From positions 62,001-126,000 of the forward strand of contig JAJZBL010000003.1 of the NCBI GenBank assembly GCA_021798935.1: DNA of 64,000 nucleotides, in the 5' to 3' direction. The notes below the pieces were generated by a model. The model ran no database searches. It saw only the letters and a list, made by a program, of their open reading frames with translations, and was not told the origin of the DNA. Position 1 is the stretch's first letter; the number at the start of each line of letters is the position of its first letter. Of this stretch, positions 8,446 to 18,879 are shown piece after piece. A program made the position numbers and the translations under genes. This stretch comes from Microcaldota archaeon (GTDB lineage: Archaea > Micrarchaeota > Micrarchaeia > Micrarchaeales > Micrarchaeaceae).

Positions 8446-10283
8446 CCTTTCAATTTTATCCTTGGCAGTATATGCATCGACTTAAGCTCATCTATAAGCA
8501 GCTTGAATGCATAGCTTATCTCCACTTCTTCAAGGTCGCTGCTGCCACATGTTGGGCATACTGCTGTATTCTTTATGTAATCAAAATAACCAAGATCCCC
8601 ACAGGTCTTGCATATCCATACAGGAGCTTTGTCGCTCTGGTCTAGCATCCTCTCCTTTAAGACTAAGCTAGCGCCATATCCTATAAGGGCTTCACGTTCC
8701 ATCTCTCCGAACTTCAATCCTCCCTTACGAGGCTTTCCTTCTGTAGGCTGCCTTGTCAATATCTGGACAGGTCCTCTGCTTCTCACCTGTATCTTCAGGC
8801 TTACCATATGCCATAGTCTCTGGAAGTATACAACCCCCGTAAACAGTTTTGCATCGAACTTCTTCCCTGTCCTTCCATCATAAAATTCTTCATCGCCGTA
8901 TTCTTCGAAACCGTGAGACTGCAATATGCGGCCATATTCCTTGACTGCATCAGATCCGTTGGTGCTGAATGCAGTGCCATCGAACTTCTTCCCTTCGATT
9001 GATCCTGCCTTTCCTGCAAGCATCTCCAACATATGCCCATAGGTCATCCTATTAGGCAAGCTGTTTGGGTTAAGGAGAAGGTCAGGTATTATTCCATCCT
9101 TTGTAAATGGCATATCTTCCTGTGGAACCAACAGTGCGGTTACTCCTTTCTGTGACTGCCTGCTTGCGAATTTGTCTCCTGCCTCAGGTACCTTTATGCT
9201 CCTTATCCTCACTTTCACTATTTTGGTAGCACCAGGGCTCTCGCTTAACAGTACACTGTCAACTACTCCTGATTCTCCTGATCTCAATTCTGCGGAATTG
9301 TCCCTGACTCTTTCTTCGCTGACACCATAACTTGTCTGCTCTTCTAAGAATCTAGGAGGAGATACTTTTCCTATTATAACATCTCCCTCCTCAGTATCGA
9401 CTTCTGGCTCGACTATTCCATCTTCTCCGAGCTTTGCATATACATGTTCTCCTCTATACCCTTCTGCTGTGGCTGGGGGTATCGTGAACTTGTCCTGCTG
9501 CCCTCCTGGATACCTTATCTCTTCATCTGAATATGTCCTAAAGAATACACTCCTTCCCAGTCCTCTATCAACTGAGGCTTTATTTAAGACCAATGCATCC
9601 TTTATGTTATAGCCGTAATATGTGCTCAATGCAACCACAAAATTTTGGCCTGCTGGATGCTTATTTAAATTTAACGTACGGTATGCAGAACTTGTTACCA
9701 AAGGCTCCTGTGGATAGTACATCAGAAATGCCCTTGCATCATATCTGTAATTGAAGTTAGTTGCATAAAAACCCTGCGACTGCTTCATGAAGTTCCATGC
9801 TATAGGGTGCCTTCCTACATTGTTGAATTCTGGAAAAACACTGCTGCTTACGGTAACCCCGAACATTATCGATGGCTCTATCTCCAAGTGCGTTGTTTCC
9901 TCTGTAATGTCCTTTTCAGAAAGGGCACAATATATGTTTTCCTCCTCCTCCGCATCCAAATACTCTATCACACCGTGGCGGACAAGATAATTAAAATCAA
10001 TTTCTCCTTTCTTTAGCTTTTCTTTCAGCTCAGGCGTATAAAGGCTTTTGCCATTCTCAACGATTATATAAGGTTTTCTGACTCTTCCGTTATCCGCATT
10101 CACGTGTACTTCGTTTATCTTGGCATCGTAGTAAACATTGACTTCATTAGATATCAATCCCACTCTTCTATTCTTCCTTATCTCTTTTACAAATTCGTTG
10201 CCGTCCTTTACATAAGAGATTAATTTGCCGTCTAGGTAAACCGGGCATTTTTCATTTATAGAGGCATTATTTTTACTTGGCAA
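8442..10283 (-). CDS. rpoB1: DNA-directed RNA polymerase subunit B' (C-terminal half of B)
   Basis: KASVDRGLGRSVFFRTY, GDKFASRQSQKGV, GGLKFGEMEREALIGYGAS, terminal C-x2-C zinc motif. Confidence 0.97.
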   Translation of the reverse strand: MPSKNNASINEKCPVYLDGKLISYVKDGNEFVKEIRKNRRVGLISNEVNVYYDAKINEVHVNADNGRVRKPYIIVENGKSLYTPELKEKLKKGEIDFNYLVRHGVIEYLDAEEEENIYCALSEKDITEETTHLEIEPSIMFGVTVSSSVFPEFNNVGRHPIAWNFMKQSQGFYATNFNYRYDARAFLMYYPQEPLVTSSAYRTLNLNKHPAGQNFVVALSTYYGYNIKDALVLNKASVDRGLGRSVFFRTYSDEEIRYPGGQQDKFTIPPATAEGYRGEHVYAKLGEDGIVEPEVDTEEGDVIIGKVSPPRFLEEQTSYGVSEERVRDNSAELRSGESGVVDSVLLSESPGATKIVKVRIRSIKVPEAGDKFASRQSQKGVTALLVPQEDMPFTKDGIIPDLLLNPNSLPNRMTYGHMLEMLAGKAGSIEGKKFDGTAFSTNGSDAVKEYGRILQSHGFEEYGDEEFYDGRTGKKFDAKLFTGVVYFQRLWHMVSLKIQVRSRGPVQILTRQPTEGKPRKGGLKFGEMEREALIGYGASLVLKERMLDQSDKAPVWICKTCGDLGYFDYIKNTAVCPTCGSSDLEEVEISYAFKLLIDELKSMHILPRIKLKG

Positions 10284-10293
10284 TATATCACCA

Positions 10294-11754
10294 TCAGATT
10301 AATTTAAGTTCTTTCAGCTTATTCTGCAAAAAGTTTTCGTCAGCACCTACTGTAACCTTTGACATTATAGCTAGGTATTTGGTAAGTCCGACCTCTCCTC
10401 CTTCAGGGCTTTCGCTGGGGCATATTTTTCCTATCGTTGTTCCATGCACATCTCTTGCTTTGAAATGTGGATGCTTCTTTGCCAATGGGGATTTTACTCT
10501 CCTTATATGTGCAAAGGTGCTCATTATGTTCATCCTATCAAGCACTTGCGATACTCCAGTTTGCCCTGCAGGCCAAGAGCCTGTGCTCATCGAGTAAAGT
10601 ATCTTGTCTGTCAAGCTATCAGGGTTTATGTTTGTTTTAACAGTCAACTTTCTTCCTCTTGCAGTCGTACGTTCTATATGGTACTTTACATCTTTGACAA
10701 AAGCCCTAAATGCAGTATTGAACAGTTCCTCCATCATATCTCCAGCAAGGCGTATTCTCTTGTTGGCATAATGATCCCTGTCATCCTGCTTTATATATTT
10801 ATAAGCAAGCAAAGAGGAGCGCTCTGCCATTTTAAGAAGGAATAACCCCTTTTCCTTTCTTGCTTCAGGAGCAGACCCCAAATGTGGAAGTATATAGGTA
10901 TCAAGCTGCATCTCTGCCCTTTTCTCCTGATAGGAGGATGCTTGGTTAGGTGCGGTATCCTTCCCTAATTTGACTATCGCCTCTTTCTGTGATAAATCCT
11001 TCGAATCGCTCACATCGATATTTACCATAAGGTCATTTTTGACATCTGCATTTGATACTGCTGCTAATATCTCCTCATTTGATAGTCCAAGTGCATGGAG
11101 TACCAAAATAAAGTCGATGCCCTTTGAAAGTGTAGGGAACAGGAGCGTGTATATACCATATTCATCTCTGTTAACAGTGCACTTTGAACGAAAACTTAAG
11201 GTTGTAGAGAATATTCTTGTTGAGTACATATCTTTTTCTTTGGAAGTGAACATCCTATTAGGTGCCAAATCCTCTATTCCTACAAGAACCCTCTCTGTGC
11301 CCTTTATTATAAAATAACCGCCAGGGTCATCCGGATCTTCATGATCCATTATCAGCTGGTTTCTGGACATGTTCTTAGTATAACATAGGTTGCTTTTTAC
11401 CATTATAGGCAACTCACCAACATATGCCTCATCCTGCGAATCGAGCTTCTCTATCCCACTTATCACTGGAACATATGTAAGGTACATTGGTGCTGAGTAA
11501 GTGAGGTTTCTTGCAAGTGCTTCGTGAGGGTAAATCTTTTTTATGGAGCTATCTGATTCTATTACCATTGGTGTTTCCAGGCGTATGCCTTTAAATTTTA
11601 TAGCAAAATCAGCAACATCCGGTTCAACCAACGAATTGGCTTCTATCACTTTGCCTATTCCTATGCTTATAAATCTATTATAGCTATCTATCTGTTGCTG
11701 TGCTATAGATGTAGACTTAAGGTAAGAATCGAGGATTTCGTGTTCATTATACAT
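10294..11754 (-). CDS. rpoB2: DNA-directed RNA polymerase subunit B'' (N-terminal half of B)
   Basis: GYFIIKGTERVLVGIEDLAPNRMF; HPHFKARDVHGTTIGKICPSESPEGGEVGLTKYLA; directly upstream of rpoB1. Confidence 0.97.
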   Translation of the reverse strand: MYNEHEILDSYLKSTSIAQQQIDSYNRFISIGIGKVIEANSLVEPDVADFAIKFKGIRLETPMVIESDSSIKKIYPHEALARNLTYSAPMYLTYVPVISGIEKLDSQDEAYVGELPIMVKSNLCYTKNMSRNQLIMDHEDPDDPGGYFIIKGTERVLVGIEDLAPNRMFTSKEKDMYSTRIFSTTLSFRSKCTVNRDEYGIYTLLFPTLSKGIDFILVLHALGLSNEEILAAVSNADVKNDLMVNIDVSDSKDLSQKEAIVKLGKDTAPNQASSYQEKRAEMQLDTYILPHLGSAPEARKEKGLFLLKMAERSSLLAYKYIKQDDRDHYANKRIRLAGDMMEELFNTAFRAFVKDVKYHIERTTARGRKLTVKTNINPDSLTDKILYSMSTGSWPAGQTGVSQVLDRMNIMSTFAHIRRVKSPLAKKHPHFKARDVHGTTIGKICPSESPEGGEVGLTKYLAIMSKVTVGADENFLQNKLKELKLI

Positions 11755-11782
11755 TGTACCAACCTACTTAAAAATACAGGAA

Positions 11783-12034
11783 TTATATACTGCCTTTCTT
11801 TATTATAAGCCTGTAATATGTATACTTTTTGCCATCATCATCTCTTTCAATGGCAACTATTTGCCCTGGTTTGCCTTTTATTTTAAGAATTTGTGGATCA
11901 TTATCGTAGATCTTTGGCAATTTATCTGGGGTAATCTTAAATTTTTTGAGCAACACATCAGCTTCACTATCGCTCAGTATCACATGTTTTTCAACTAAAA
12001 TTGGATTAGAAGACAAGTAGTTCACCGGCAGCAA
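11783..12034 (-). CDS. rpoH: DNA-directed RNA polymerase subunit H
   Basis: 83 aa, archaeal RpoH/Rpb5 C-terminal-like; first gene of the RNAP operon. Confidence 0.9.
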   Translation of the reverse strand: MLPVNYLSSNPILVEKHVILSDSEADVLLKKFKITPDKLPKIYDNDPQILKIKGKPGQIVAIERDDDGKKYTYYRLIIKKGSI

Positions 12035-12257
12035 TTATTTAATTTAAAACAAATAAATAAATAACTTTTGCATTAAATCATTTATTTTTATCCTTAAAAT
12101 ATAACTCCTTTTTGCTATAAGTTTATCTTCAATTATAATTTAATCGTTTTAGCATTAGCAGATAACATCCAATTAGCTATAGATTACAATAGCCCTGAAG
12201 TTCATGCCCAAGGAACCTGAATTGATGGCATAGTTCTTGTCCTATGCCATGCCTTAT

Positions 12258-14213
12258 TCATTTTAGGCGTATTGTATCTAGATTCATAGGTGCCCTTGCA
12301 TTTGCATGTAGTGTTCTTCCTAATGTATCTGCCAGGTCAACGCACTTTGATTCTTCTCCGTGCATTGTGAATATATTTTTAGGCTTTACTGTAAGGTGTT
12401 TTGCAAAATCTAAAAGCTGCCTCCTGTCGCTGTGCCCTGAGAATCCCTCTACTACATTTACACCCATTTTTACTTCAGTCGTCACGAATTTTCCATCTTC
12501 ATCAGGCAATGGAACCTCCTTAACTCCGTTCTGTATCTTCCTTCCTAAGGAATTTGCACTATTATACCCGACAAATATCAGGGAGTTCCTTTCATCACCC
12601 GCTAATCTCCTGAAATACTCTACGCTTGCACCTCCATTTAGCATTCCTCCGCTCGCAAGTATTATTGCAGGACCCTGCGAGTCTATCACATTTTCACGCT
12701 CTCCTTTTATAACTTCAAATATCTCACTTTCAAAAGGCGAATTGTTGTTCAGTATCTTCCTCCTTAGGCTTTCCTTAAGGTATTCAGGATAAGCTGTGTG
12801 TATAGCATTTGCCTCTATTATCATGCCATCAAGATAAACTGGCACATCTAGACCATAACTTTTGAAGTATGATTCGATTACAAGCTGTATCTCTTGGCTT
12901 CTTCCTACTGCAAAAAGCGGTATAAGCACCTTTCCGCCGTTATCTGTGGTCCTTTTTATTATGGACATCAGGTTTTTCTCCGAATCATGCCTGTCCTGTG
13001 TTATATCGTGTGGCCCTCCGTAAGTGCTTTCTGTGAAGAATGCATCTATCCTGGGGTAATCTGTAGCGGCAGGATCAAATAGCCTTGTAAATCCATATTT
13101 CATATCACCACTATGGACTATATTGTACATTCCTTCACCATAATGCAGATGCACTGTAGCACTTCCCAATATATGCCCTGCATTGTGATAGGTTAGCTTT
13201 AGCTCGTCTGTGACATTAGTGACCTCCTTGTAATCTCTCGTTATCATATGTGTAAGCATCTTCTTTATGTCCTTTTCATCGTATAAAGGTGTACCGCCGC
13301 TGTGGGCTACCAGCCTTGTATAATCGTTCAGAAGGAGTGCTGCCAGATCCCTTGTAGGTGGAGTGCAGTATACAGGCCCGTCATAGCCATACTTGAACAG
13401 GTATGGCACGAATCCAATGTGGTCCATGTGGCCGTGGGTAAGTATCACCGCATCTATATCATTCATAGTTATATTTGCACTGTCAAGATAGGGAAATGCC
13501 CTGTTCCCCTCAGCACCTGCATTTGCATCCAGTCCTTTTATCCCTGGTTCAGGGCTTATCCCGCAGTCTATTATCACTTTTGAATTAGGTGTTTCTAAGA
13601 GAAGGCTGCTCCTGCCTACTTCCCTAAACCCACCTAATGCGGTTGCCTTAAGCCACTCGCTCTTCATTATTACATTATTGATCTTCTTTCCTACGTTTAG
13701 CAGGAATTTCTTCCTAAATGCACTTTCATTGTAAAGTAATTGCCTCACACCCTTTATCGTATCGCTGTTCATAGTAGGCGATCTCAGTATCTTTGGAGAC
13801 CACTTTGTCTCGTTAACTATACTTTTTATCGTTGATCCTTCCTTCCCTATAACAAGACCTGGTTTTAGGGATTCTATGTATACTTCGGCAAACTCCGGAA
13901 CGAACTTTATGCTGGTAACTCCGGCTTCTTCAGGTATCAGCTCTTTTATCTTCTCTAATGCCTGTTCAGGATTCATAAGAACAGAGCTATCTGAGCGTAT
14001 AATCAGCTTCTTCTTTATCAATGATGCTATATTACGTACAGTTGATTCATCATTATAGACCGCCTTGATATTCTTAACTATTACAACTATATCAGGCCCT
14101 TCGAATTCTGCTTTTACATAATCAGCTGCTGATGGCAGCATGCTCTTTATCTGGTTGAAAATCTCTGCAGCTTTTACCTTTGATGGATCTTCTTTTTTGA
14201 CTTGATCTTCCAA
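12258..14213 (-). CDS. KH-domain beta-CASP ribonuclease aCPSF1 (FttA), archaeal transcription termination factor
   Basis: N-terminal KH-type region, metallo-beta-lactamase motifs LTHGHMDHIGFVPYL and HSGDMKYGFTRLFDPA, beta-CASP C-terminus FSGHSDRRQL. Confidence 0.95.
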   Translation of the reverse strand: MEDQVKKEDPSKVKAAEIFNQIKSMLPSAADYVKAEFEGPDIVVIVKNIKAVYNDESTVRNIASLIKKKLIIRSDSSVLMNPEQALEKIKELIPEEAGVTSIKFVPEFAEVYIESLKPGLVIGKEGSTIKSIVNETKWSPKILRSPTMNSDTIKGVRQLLYNESAFRKKFLLNVGKKINNVIMKSEWLKATALGGFREVGRSSLLLETPNSKVIIDCGISPEPGIKGLDANAGAEGNRAFPYLDSANITMNDIDAVILTHGHMDHIGFVPYLFKYGYDGPVYCTPPTRDLAALLLNDYTRLVAHSGGTPLYDEKDIKKMLTHMITRDYKEVTNVTDELKLTYHNAGHILGSATVHLHYGEGMYNIVHSGDMKYGFTRLFDPAATDYPRIDAFFTESTYGGPHDITQDRHDSEKNLMSIIKRTTDNGGKVLIPLFAVGRSQEIQLVIESYFKSYGLDVPVYLDGMIIEANAIHTAYPEYLKESLRRKILNNNSPFESEIFEVIKGERENVIDSQGPAIILASGGMLNGGASVEYFRRLAGDERNSLIFVGYNSANSLGRKIQNGVKEVPLPDEDGKFVTTEVKMGVNVVEGFSGHSDRRQLLDFAKHLTVKPKNIFTMHGEESKCVDLADTLGRTLHANARAPMNLDTIRLK

Positions 14214-14285
14214 AAAATCACTACTTTATTAATTCATTTAATCTGATATTTATAAAAAAAGAATATTACAAAATAAAAAGAAAAA

Positions 14286-14930
14286 TTACTTTGATGCAGA
14301 AGCTTCTTTCTCAAGCTCCTTGCCACTGTATTCCTTGTACCCGCTCTTTGTAATAGCGGCTATTGTTATATTATTACCTGTAGCTGAATCCCTGCTCATA
14401 GCTATCGAGACAGCTCTTCTTGCAATTTTAATTCCGTCTTTGACTGAAAGATTGTCTTTGTAAGCTTCTTCTAAATAACCCAAAGCTTCAAGCGATCCAC
14501 TTCCAGTAGATGTGAATTTCGATTCATCTGTGTACCCTCCGACAGGATCAAGGTTGAACAATTGAGGCTGGCCTTCACTATCTACACCACCTACAATAAG
14601 TTGTACCATAAAAGGCATCATCTTGTTCTGCTGCAATATTATGGAAAGCAAATTAGTTACAATCTTAGGGGACATCATCTTGTTCTCATTCATCTTGTAA
14701 ATCTCATTCTGTATCTTTATTACCCTTATTATTTCTTCGGCATCTCCGACGCCTCCAGCTATAGTCATTCCTATGTTCTCATCTATCTGCCATACTTTCC
14801 TTGCTTCCTTGCTGGCTATAAATGTATCCATAGTAGCCCTAGAATCAGCGCCAAGCACTACTCCATCCTTGCATATAATTCCAACTGTCGTTGTTCCCTT
14901 CATGTATTTGATTAACGCTTTTTCGTCCAT
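14286..14930 (-). CDS. psmB: Proteasome subunit beta
   Basis: Propeptide MDEKALIKYMKG followed by TTTVGIICKDGVVLGADSRAT (N-terminal catalytic Thr), SGSGSLEALGYLEE-like segment. Confidence 0.95.
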   Translation of the reverse strand: MDEKALIKYMKGTTTVGIICKDGVVLGADSRATMDTFIASKEARKVWQIDENIGMTIAGGVGDAEEIIRVIKIQNEIYKMNENKMMSPKIVTNLLSIILQQNKMMPFMVQLIVGGVDSEGQPQLFNLDPVGGYTDESKFTSTGSGSLEALGYLEEAYKDNLSVKDGIKIARRAVSIAMSRDSATGNNITIAAITKSGYKEYSGKELEKEASASK

Positions 14931-15059
14931 ATATATACCTCCACTTTAGATTAAAATAGCTTTCAAAATAAAAAAATCTTATAAGATAACATAAATAAAA
15001 TATAAAAATTATGCTTAAAAATTCAGGTAATTAAAGTTTAAAGATTAAATAAAAAAAAT

Positions 15060-15305
15060 TTACAATTCCAGCAAGCTTCCATTGCCAAAGAACTGTTTGT
15101 CATTATCTACAAGCTGTGCGTATCCAAAGGTCCGGTTAACTTTTATGACCTTTACCTTGTAGCTGGCTCCGACACGAGTTTTTGCGTTCTTTATAAAAAT
15201 TACAAAATCGCCTACTCTGCCTATGCCTTCTCCTCTTGGATCCTTTGCGTTTACTTTAAGGTCCAACTCCATTCCTTCTTCCACTCTATCCTTCAAGTAT
15301 TTCAT
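15060..15305 (-). CDS. TRAM-domain protein
   Basis: KVNAKDPRGEGIGRVGDFVIFIKNAKTRVGASYKVKVIKVNRTFGYAQLV. Confidence 0.85.
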   Translation of the reverse strand: MKYLKDRVEEGMELDLKVNAKDPRGEGIGRVGDFVIFIKNAKTRVGASYKVKVIKVNRTFGYAQLVDNDKQFFGNGSLLEL

Positions 15306-15412
15306 CTACACCACTCCATATCCATAGTATATTAACTTAACAAAGATATTTAAGCTTATTATGCAAAAATTTGGATTTTTCGTTAAAAAACGTAATGGTA
15401 GAAAAATGACAT

Positions 15413-15985
15413 TTATTTTTGTTGCTTTGCAGACTTTTTATTGCGGGCTTTAGTGCTCTTTGCAGTATTTTTACTGTGCATTGCTGCTTTCTTTGGCTTT
15501 GCATTTGCCGCTTTCTTGCCATTCCTGCGCAGCTTTTCATCGGGCTTTAGCTTTACTGGCTCCATAAGATGATATAGGTACAATGAGCTCAATATTGTCA
15601 AAACTATTAATATTATAAGTGTTGGCAGGCGGTACTTGCTTATCTTCTTAAGCTGCACACTTGCTGAATGATATGAATTTTCCAGAAGGCTGTATGCTTC
15701 TGCAGGATTTTCCTTTGAAAGGTTTTTTGCCTTTGAAAGGTTTACATATGCACCTTTAAGATTGGGATAAAATACTATGTAGCTGCTTTTATTTACCAAG
15801 TTTACGTATTTCAAAGTTGTATTATAAACTTCACTGAAGTTGCTTAGATTCTTTACAGAATATATGCTCGTATTTATCGATGGCCCATTATAGAGCTTCG
15901 CAGCTCCATACGCATACGCCAAGAATATTACAATCAAAAGCAATATAGCTGCAAAAGCAGCTTTTGATGTATTGGATTTAAGCAT
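15413..15985 (-). CDS. Hypothetical two-TM protein with lysine/alanine-rich basic C-terminal tail
   Basis: N-terminal TM, ~100-aa loop, second TM, then KLRRNGKKAANAKPKKAAMHSKNTAKSTKARNKKSAKQQK. Confidence 0.65.
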   Translation of the reverse strand: MLKSNTSKAAFAAILLLIVIFLAYAYGAAKLYNGPSINTSIYSVKNLSNFSEVYNTTLKYVNLVNKSSYIVFYPNLKGAYVNLSKAKNLSKENPAEAYSLLENSYHSASVQLKKISKYRLPTLIILIVLTILSSLYLYHLMEPVKLKPDEKLRRNGKKAANAKPKKAAMHSKNTAKSTKARNKKSAKQQK

Positions 15986-16063
15986 GAAACACCACTAGCT
16001 ATTTATTAAAATTACTTGCCTTTTCCTGCACCAATTGGTGCATCGAAAAGGGAAGATGTAAAA

Positions 16064-17092
16064 TCAAAGATTTACATCTATATTTAGCTGCTCCTTCAAT
16101 TCTCTGTACCTGTTCCTTATAGTCACTTCTGTGACTCCTGCAACATCTGCTACCTCCTTCTGGGTCCTGCGCTCTCCTGCAAGGGCACCTGCTATGTACA
16201 CGGCTGCTGCACTGACTCCAGTCGGGCTTCTTCCTGATACAAGCCCTTTCTTCATCGCTTCCTTCAGCAACTCTATAGCCTTTTCCTGCGCTTCTCCGCT
16301 AAGTTTTAAGGAATTTATATACCTAGGTACATAGCTTATAGGATCGGTAAGAGGTATCTTAAGGTTTAGCTCATGGGATATTGCCCTGTATGCCCTGCCT
16401 ATCTCCTTTTTAGGCAATCCTGATATATTTGCTATTTCATCCAAGGTCCTTGGCATTCCAGCTTTCCTGCATGATGCATATATAACAGCCTGCACTACTG
16501 TTTCTATAGGCCTTCCCCTTATGAGGTTGTTCTGCACACATTTCCTGTACATCAATGCTGCCTGTTCTCTTATATTTTCAGGCAATCCAAGATAACTTGA
16601 TACTCTCGTGAGCTCAGGAAGTGCTATAAGGTAGTTCCTTTCACTTGAACTTGCAATACTTGCCCTCTTATGCCATTTTCTCATCCTGTAAAGCTGTGCC
16701 TGCCTCTTTGAAGGTATTCTTACCCCTCTTATGTCTTTATTGTAAAGATCTATCTCTGTAACTAAGCCCTTGTTTGGCCTTGTGTACTTCATAGGTGCTC
16801 CTGTCCTTGACCTTGAATTCCTTTGATCTGAATCAAAAGCTCTCCATTCTGGGCCTGTATCCGTTATTTCATCTTCTATGACTAAACCACAATTGTTGCA
16901 CACAAGCTCTCCACGCTCACTATCATATACTATATCGGTACTGCCACAACTTGGACAAACCTTTATTGGGCCAGCGGTCACTGCCTCTTCATCAGACAGC
17001 TCTTTTGCTGTAAGCGAGTGGCTACCCTTAGGCCTTCCCCTCTTCTTAGATATCTTTTCGCTATTCTCATTTTTATTTATTTCATTGGCCAT
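16064..17092 (-). CDS. tfb: Transcription initiation factor B (start revised to MANEINK)
   Basis: Zn ribbon CPSCGSTDIVYDSERGELVCNNCGLV, B-reader EWRAFDS, two cyclin folds. Confidence 0.96.
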   Translation of the reverse strand: MANEINKNENSEKISKKRGRPKGSHSLTAKELSDEEAVTAGPIKVCPSCGSTDIVYDSERGELVCNNCGLVIEDEITDTGPEWRAFDSDQRNSRSRTGAPMKYTRPNKGLVTEIDLYNKDIRGVRIPSKRQAQLYRMRKWHKRASIASSSERNYLIALPELTRVSSYLGLPENIREQAALMYRKCVQNNLIRGRPIETVVQAVIYASCRKAGMPRTLDEIANISGLPKKEIGRAYRAISHELNLKIPLTDPISYVPRYINSLKLSGEAQEKAIELLKEAMKKGLVSGRSPTGVSAAAVYIAGALAGERRTQKEVADVAGVTEVTIRNRYRELKEQLNIDVNL

Positions 17093-17373
17093 ATTGCATC
17101 CCTTTAATTCTCTTAGAAAGCAGAAACACGAAACCCGAATTTTACAAAACATTTATAAACTTTTCTGCATATTATGGATAATAACAAATAGATATTTAAA
17201 GCTTTCGGTCAATTTCCTTTAGGCAAAGAAATTATTTTATATCTTAAATTATTCATATAACCTTACTTCCTATAATAAAATTTAAAAGTTATTTAGATAA
17301 AAACATTTGTGTTATTGCCAAGAATATAACAAAACATTTAAACTTATTTAACATAAATCTTATCTGTGGTACA

Positions 17374-17655
17374 ATGAAGCTTTCTGATGTATACGAAATG
17401 GATGTCTATAGCGATGGTGGGCAGTTCTTGGGAAACGTTAAGGATGCAATAGTAGATTTAGAGCATGGAGAGATAGGAAGGCTGCTTATGATAGGGTGGT
17501 CGAATGTCTCAGAGGATAATATACAATCTGTATTGAAGGATAAGAGTGTATTGTTCAAAAACATAAAAAATATAGGAGACGTAGTTCTTGTATCTACTTC
17601 GAAAAAGGATAATGAAGAGGCATCTGCTGAACCTCCTGATTTATCTTTCAAATGA
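17374..17655 (+). CDS. PRC-barrel domain protein
   Basis: KLSDVYEMDVYSDGGQFLGNVKDAIVDLEHGEIGRLLM. Confidence 0.8.
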   Translation: MKLSDVYEMDVYSDGGQFLGNVKDAIVDLEHGEIGRLLMIGWSNVSEDNIQSVLKDKSVLFKNIKNIGDVVLVSTSKKDNEEASAEPPDLSFK

Positions 17656-17720
17656 TAAGCTGAATTAAATTTTTGGCCCTTTTTGGGCTTTCGTAAGTTT
17701 TATGTTATTGAGGTCATATT

Positions 17721-18689
17721 ATGGATAATTTAGATTTACCGTGGACTGAAAAATACAGGCCCAAGTCGCTTAACGACGTCATAGGCCAGAATGAGATAGT
17801 CAAAAGACTGAAGAGCTTTGTAAAAACAGGCAACTTCCCTAATATGATATTTGCTGGTCCTGCAGGAATAGGAAAAACTACATGCGCCATAGCTATAGCT
17901 AATGACCTTTATAAAGACAGGATTGGGGGGGCATTCAAGGAGTTGAATGCAAGCGATGCCAGAGGCATAGATGTTATAAGAGGAGAAGTTAAGGAATTTG
18001 CAAGGACCATTTCATTGGCAGATGTTCCAATAAAGATAATATTTTTAGATGAAGCAGATGCATTGACAACAGATGCACAGCATGCTCTGAGAAGAACAAT
18101 GGAAAAGTTTTCTTCAGAAACAAGATTCATACTGAGTGCAAACTATGCAAGCAAGATAATAGATCCTATCCAAAGCAGGTGTGTTGTATTCAGATTTAAG
18201 CCTTTGAATGAGAAAGATATGAGAGAGTACATAGACCGGATAATAAAAGGTGAAAGCTTGGACATATCAGACAGTGCAATAGAGGCTCTGATATACATAA
18301 GCGAAGGGGATCTTAGAAAGCTTACAAATACCCTCCAGAGTGCAGCTATGCGCAGCAAGAAGATAGAGGAATCTGATATATATGAGATAGCAGCAAGAGC
18401 AAGGCCAAAAGAGATAGTTAATATGCTTAAATTTGCCCTTAATGGTGAATTTGAGAAGTCTAATGAAGAACTAGACAAGCTTATGATACAATATGGATTG
18501 AGTGCAGAGGACATACTTCTTCAATGCTACAAGGAGATACCTAACATGAATATAAATGAAAAAGACAAGCTTCGCCTAATGGTTGATATAGCTAATTATA
18601 ATTTCAGGATTGTAGAAGGTGCGAATGAAAGGATACAGCTTGAAGCTATGCTGGCACATATAGCCATGACAGGAATCCAAAAAACCTAA
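17721..18689 (+). CDS. rfcS: Replication factor C small subunit
   Basis: PWTEKYRPKSLNDVIGQ, AGPAGIGKTT, FLDEADALT, RFILSANY. Confidence 0.97.
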   Translation: MDNLDLPWTEKYRPKSLNDVIGQNEIVKRLKSFVKTGNFPNMIFAGPAGIGKTTCAIAIANDLYKDRIGGAFKELNASDARGIDVIRGEVKEFARTISLADVPIKIIFLDEADALTTDAQHALRRTMEKFSSETRFILSANYASKIIDPIQSRCVVFRFKPLNEKDMREYIDRIIKGESLDISDSAIEALIYISEGDLRKLTNTLQSAAMRSKKIEESDIYEIAARARPKEIVNMLKFALNGEFEKSNEELDKLMIQYGLSAEDILLQCYKEIPNMNINEKDKLRLMVDIANYNFRIVEGANERIQLEAMLAHIAMTGIQKT

Positions 18690-18879
18690 TTGCTGATCAA
18701 TAGTAGGAATGTTCTCTTTGTAATTGGTTTTGCTTTTTTGTTTTAAAGGTTGCTGATTTTAAACTTTATATTTTTATGCTTCTGGACCTGCAGTACAGAA
18801 TTGTAAAAATTTTATTTTTGTCTCTTATTAATAGGGTATATAATTAAAGTATTTTCTACCAAATATGAGTGGTGAAAAT

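Noticed and set aside
12244-12792. 182-aa plus-strand ORF antisense to aCPSF1
   Set aside because: Overlaps the conserved beta-CASP domain coding strand; no recognisable protein pattern.
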